Made by a program: the position numbers and the translations under genes. The notes beneath the pieces were generated by a model, which was not told the origin of the DNA, ran no database searches, and saw only the letters and a list, made by a program, of their open reading frames with translations. A DNA stretch of 64,000 nucleotides. Origin: Diprion similis. Taxonomy: Eukaryota > Arthropoda > Insecta > Hymenoptera > Diprionidae. Shown piece by piece: positions 62,376 to 64,000 of this stretch; within the stretch, counting starts at the first letter, position 1, and the number at the start of each line of letters is the position of its first letter. The stretch is taken from the NCBI RefSeq assembly GCF_021155765.1, contig NC_060114.1, forward strand, positions 13,897,501 through 13,961,500, written 5' to 3'.

Positions 62376-64000
62376 GTGAGCGCATATTTCGCATTTTTTT
62401 ATCACCACCCTACCGGGTCTTTATTTCGACTTTCACCGCTGTTTATTGTGCCTCTTGATACGATTGAATTATTTGTCGTAGTTTAATTCTGTGGGTAAAA
62501 AACAACCTTTGTATTCGTCTTTTGTATCCGGAATTCGTCCAGTCGGAATGTACATTTGAAATTGTAATTTTGAGATACGAAAATTTTCTCTCTTCAGTCG
62601 TTAGGAGGGAGAGAGGCATCGGTAATCGAAATTCGGAATTTCTATCAGATTCTGAAATAGCTTCAGCCGCCATTTTGAATTCATAGGTGAATTTATTCTT
62701 GTCAAGTATTTCGAGCATTTTCAACTTTTTACTGGAAAATAATCGTAACTAAACTTGTAGGAAATTCGATTCTCTACAACTTTGGTCCTGACAATTTTTT
62801 TTCTACGATCGATATTTTCCGACTTAAACTATAAATTCAAAATGGTGGTTCGATTTTCAGGATTTAGACTACCAGTGACACCCCCTCCCCCCAACGATTC
62901 GACAAAGAAAATTGTGGTTTATAAAAATTTCAATTTCAGATGTCTTTGTCTTTGCACATTTCGACTGGGCTGGGGAAGCTGGTCTTCGTTCGACCTTGTC
63001 TCATTAAAATTAACTCCCAGTTCACCGTCTTCCAGGGGCCAAAACGGTCCCTGAGTCTCACGCTCTCTAGTCGCGGATCAATAATTGGGAAGAAACGCTC
63101 GGTGATCTTTAAGTCGCGACGAACTAGCCCCGAAGCCCCGGAGGCAGCGGGCTTCCTTAAAAATTCATGCACCGCTTATCCTCCCCTGATTCATCTCGAA
63201 AGAATTTTTTATTGCCCGACAAATGGCACCGACCCGCCTACCTAATTTCAGTTTTTCCTTTCTCTTTTTCTTTTTGTCACCGTTCTCGCTCGGCCACGCC
63301 GTACATCCTCTTTAAAACTTAGTATCGTGCGTTTTTTTTCCTCCCTCGACGACGAAGGGAATTGATTTTTAGTCCACTTTTTCTACAACATTATTCGGAA
63401 AATTTTACTTTTGTCGCTTGTTAATGACAAATCTGGGGATTTTCGCACTGTGAAAAATAATTTCAATACGAAAAATGACCCACTTTTGAATTTGATTAAA
63501 AAATACTACATAAATTTTGCGATATTAGATTCAATTTTTTTTTTTTTTTTTTGTCTCTCAATACCCTCAAAGTAGCAAGAATATTTTTTTTACTTTATAC
63601 ACGTAGAATATTTGTTATAAATTATCAAATTTCAAAAACTTCCATGAATTTTTTACGACATTTTCTGGACCTAACGGTTTTGGAGTTACCATTTTACTGG
63701 AAATTCTTACATTGTAGATACCTTTACTAATAGCGAAATATTTCTATTTTCTTGTTTATTTCTTACTGTGACGATATTTGAACTATTTGGAAATTTGACT
63801 GAATTTTCGAGAGATTGTGCGAAATCCGTGAAATAATTTGATAAAAAAGCAGGTTAACGGTTTTCGAACACACCAACTGATCAACTATCCGGCTGAAAGT
63901 GCAATTTTGTTTAGTGCTGTGCGATTAATCGAATAATTAAGTTTTCGATTAATCGATTATTCGGAAAAACGATTAACCGAAATCGTCGCGTGATCGATTA
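62376..64000 (+). other. Sap47 intron 5 (continues past the window)
   Basis: Starts with GTGAGC. No sequence coding for the remainder of the BSD domain was found, so the next exon is beyond the right edge. It contains a fold-back element (62553-62942), a T run near 63535-63552 and, at the very end, overlapping ATTAATCG-type repeats. Confidence 0.65.
62553..62942. mobile_element. Fold-back (MITE-like) element, 390 bp
   Basis: The outer ends are inverted: CATTTGAAATTG at the left and the reverse complement of CATCTGAAATTG at the right. Complementarity recurs inward through a C/G-rich block, a CTGAA..CAGATT segment and ATTCAAAATGGCGGC (left, reverse strand, ends near 62647) against ATTCAAAATGGTGG (right, 62834-62847). 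The centre also pairs around GGAAAATA.TCG. Non-coding. Confidence 0.7.

Overview
This is an animal nuclear window, almost certainly from an insect and most likely a hymenopteran. Four multi-exon plus-strand genes with GT-AG introns (one GC-AG), A+T-rich spacers, abundant microsatellites and a eukaryotic tRNA gene are visible. The protein set (Dark/Apaf-1, an SLC22 transporter, MPC2 and the insect synaptic protein Sap47) fits an insect. The order-level assignment is an inference from overall character.

Layout. Positions 1-30595 hold no protein-coding gene that I can support. This stretch has microsatellites, a 34-bp minisatellite (2033-2254), a dispersed repeat in two opposite copies (3001-3275 and 8525-8805), a long fold-back element (23933-24190), a GC-richer block (24420-24915) and a tRNA-Gly(TCC) gene at 25243-25314. 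A CpG-rich block at 26412-26960 looks like a promoter and untranslated first exon of a minus-strand gene, so much of the left 26 kb may be its first intron. Another CpG-rich block ending in GTAAGT at 29500 may be the 5' untranslated exon of the next gene.

Genes, all on the plus strand. (1) Apaf-1/Dark, the apoptosome scaffold, 30596-37208, 13 coding exons, 1404 residues, CARD + NB-ARC + WD40. (2) An SLC22-type organic ion transporter of the major facilitator superfamily, 41030-44310, 8 coding exons, 608 residues. (3) MPC2, mitochondrial pyruvate carrier subunit 2, 45105-47600, 4 coding exons, 124 residues. (4) Sap47/SYAP1, 49159 to beyond the right edge: five coding exons are seen, and the 3' part with most of the BSD domain lies outside. 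Exon junctions were set by hand from splice sites and reading-frame continuity, and all phases close.

The genes do not form a pathway. They are neighbours with separate promoters and poly(A) signals. The most notable findings are three candidate in-frame alternative exons in Sap47 (54, 12 and 27 nt), a set of fold-back MITE-like elements several of which carry an ATGGCGG box, a full match to the CTCF consensus in a Sap47 intron, and a non-canonical TTD in place of the TTR motif in the Dark nucleotide-binding domain. I found no clearly new multi-gene system.
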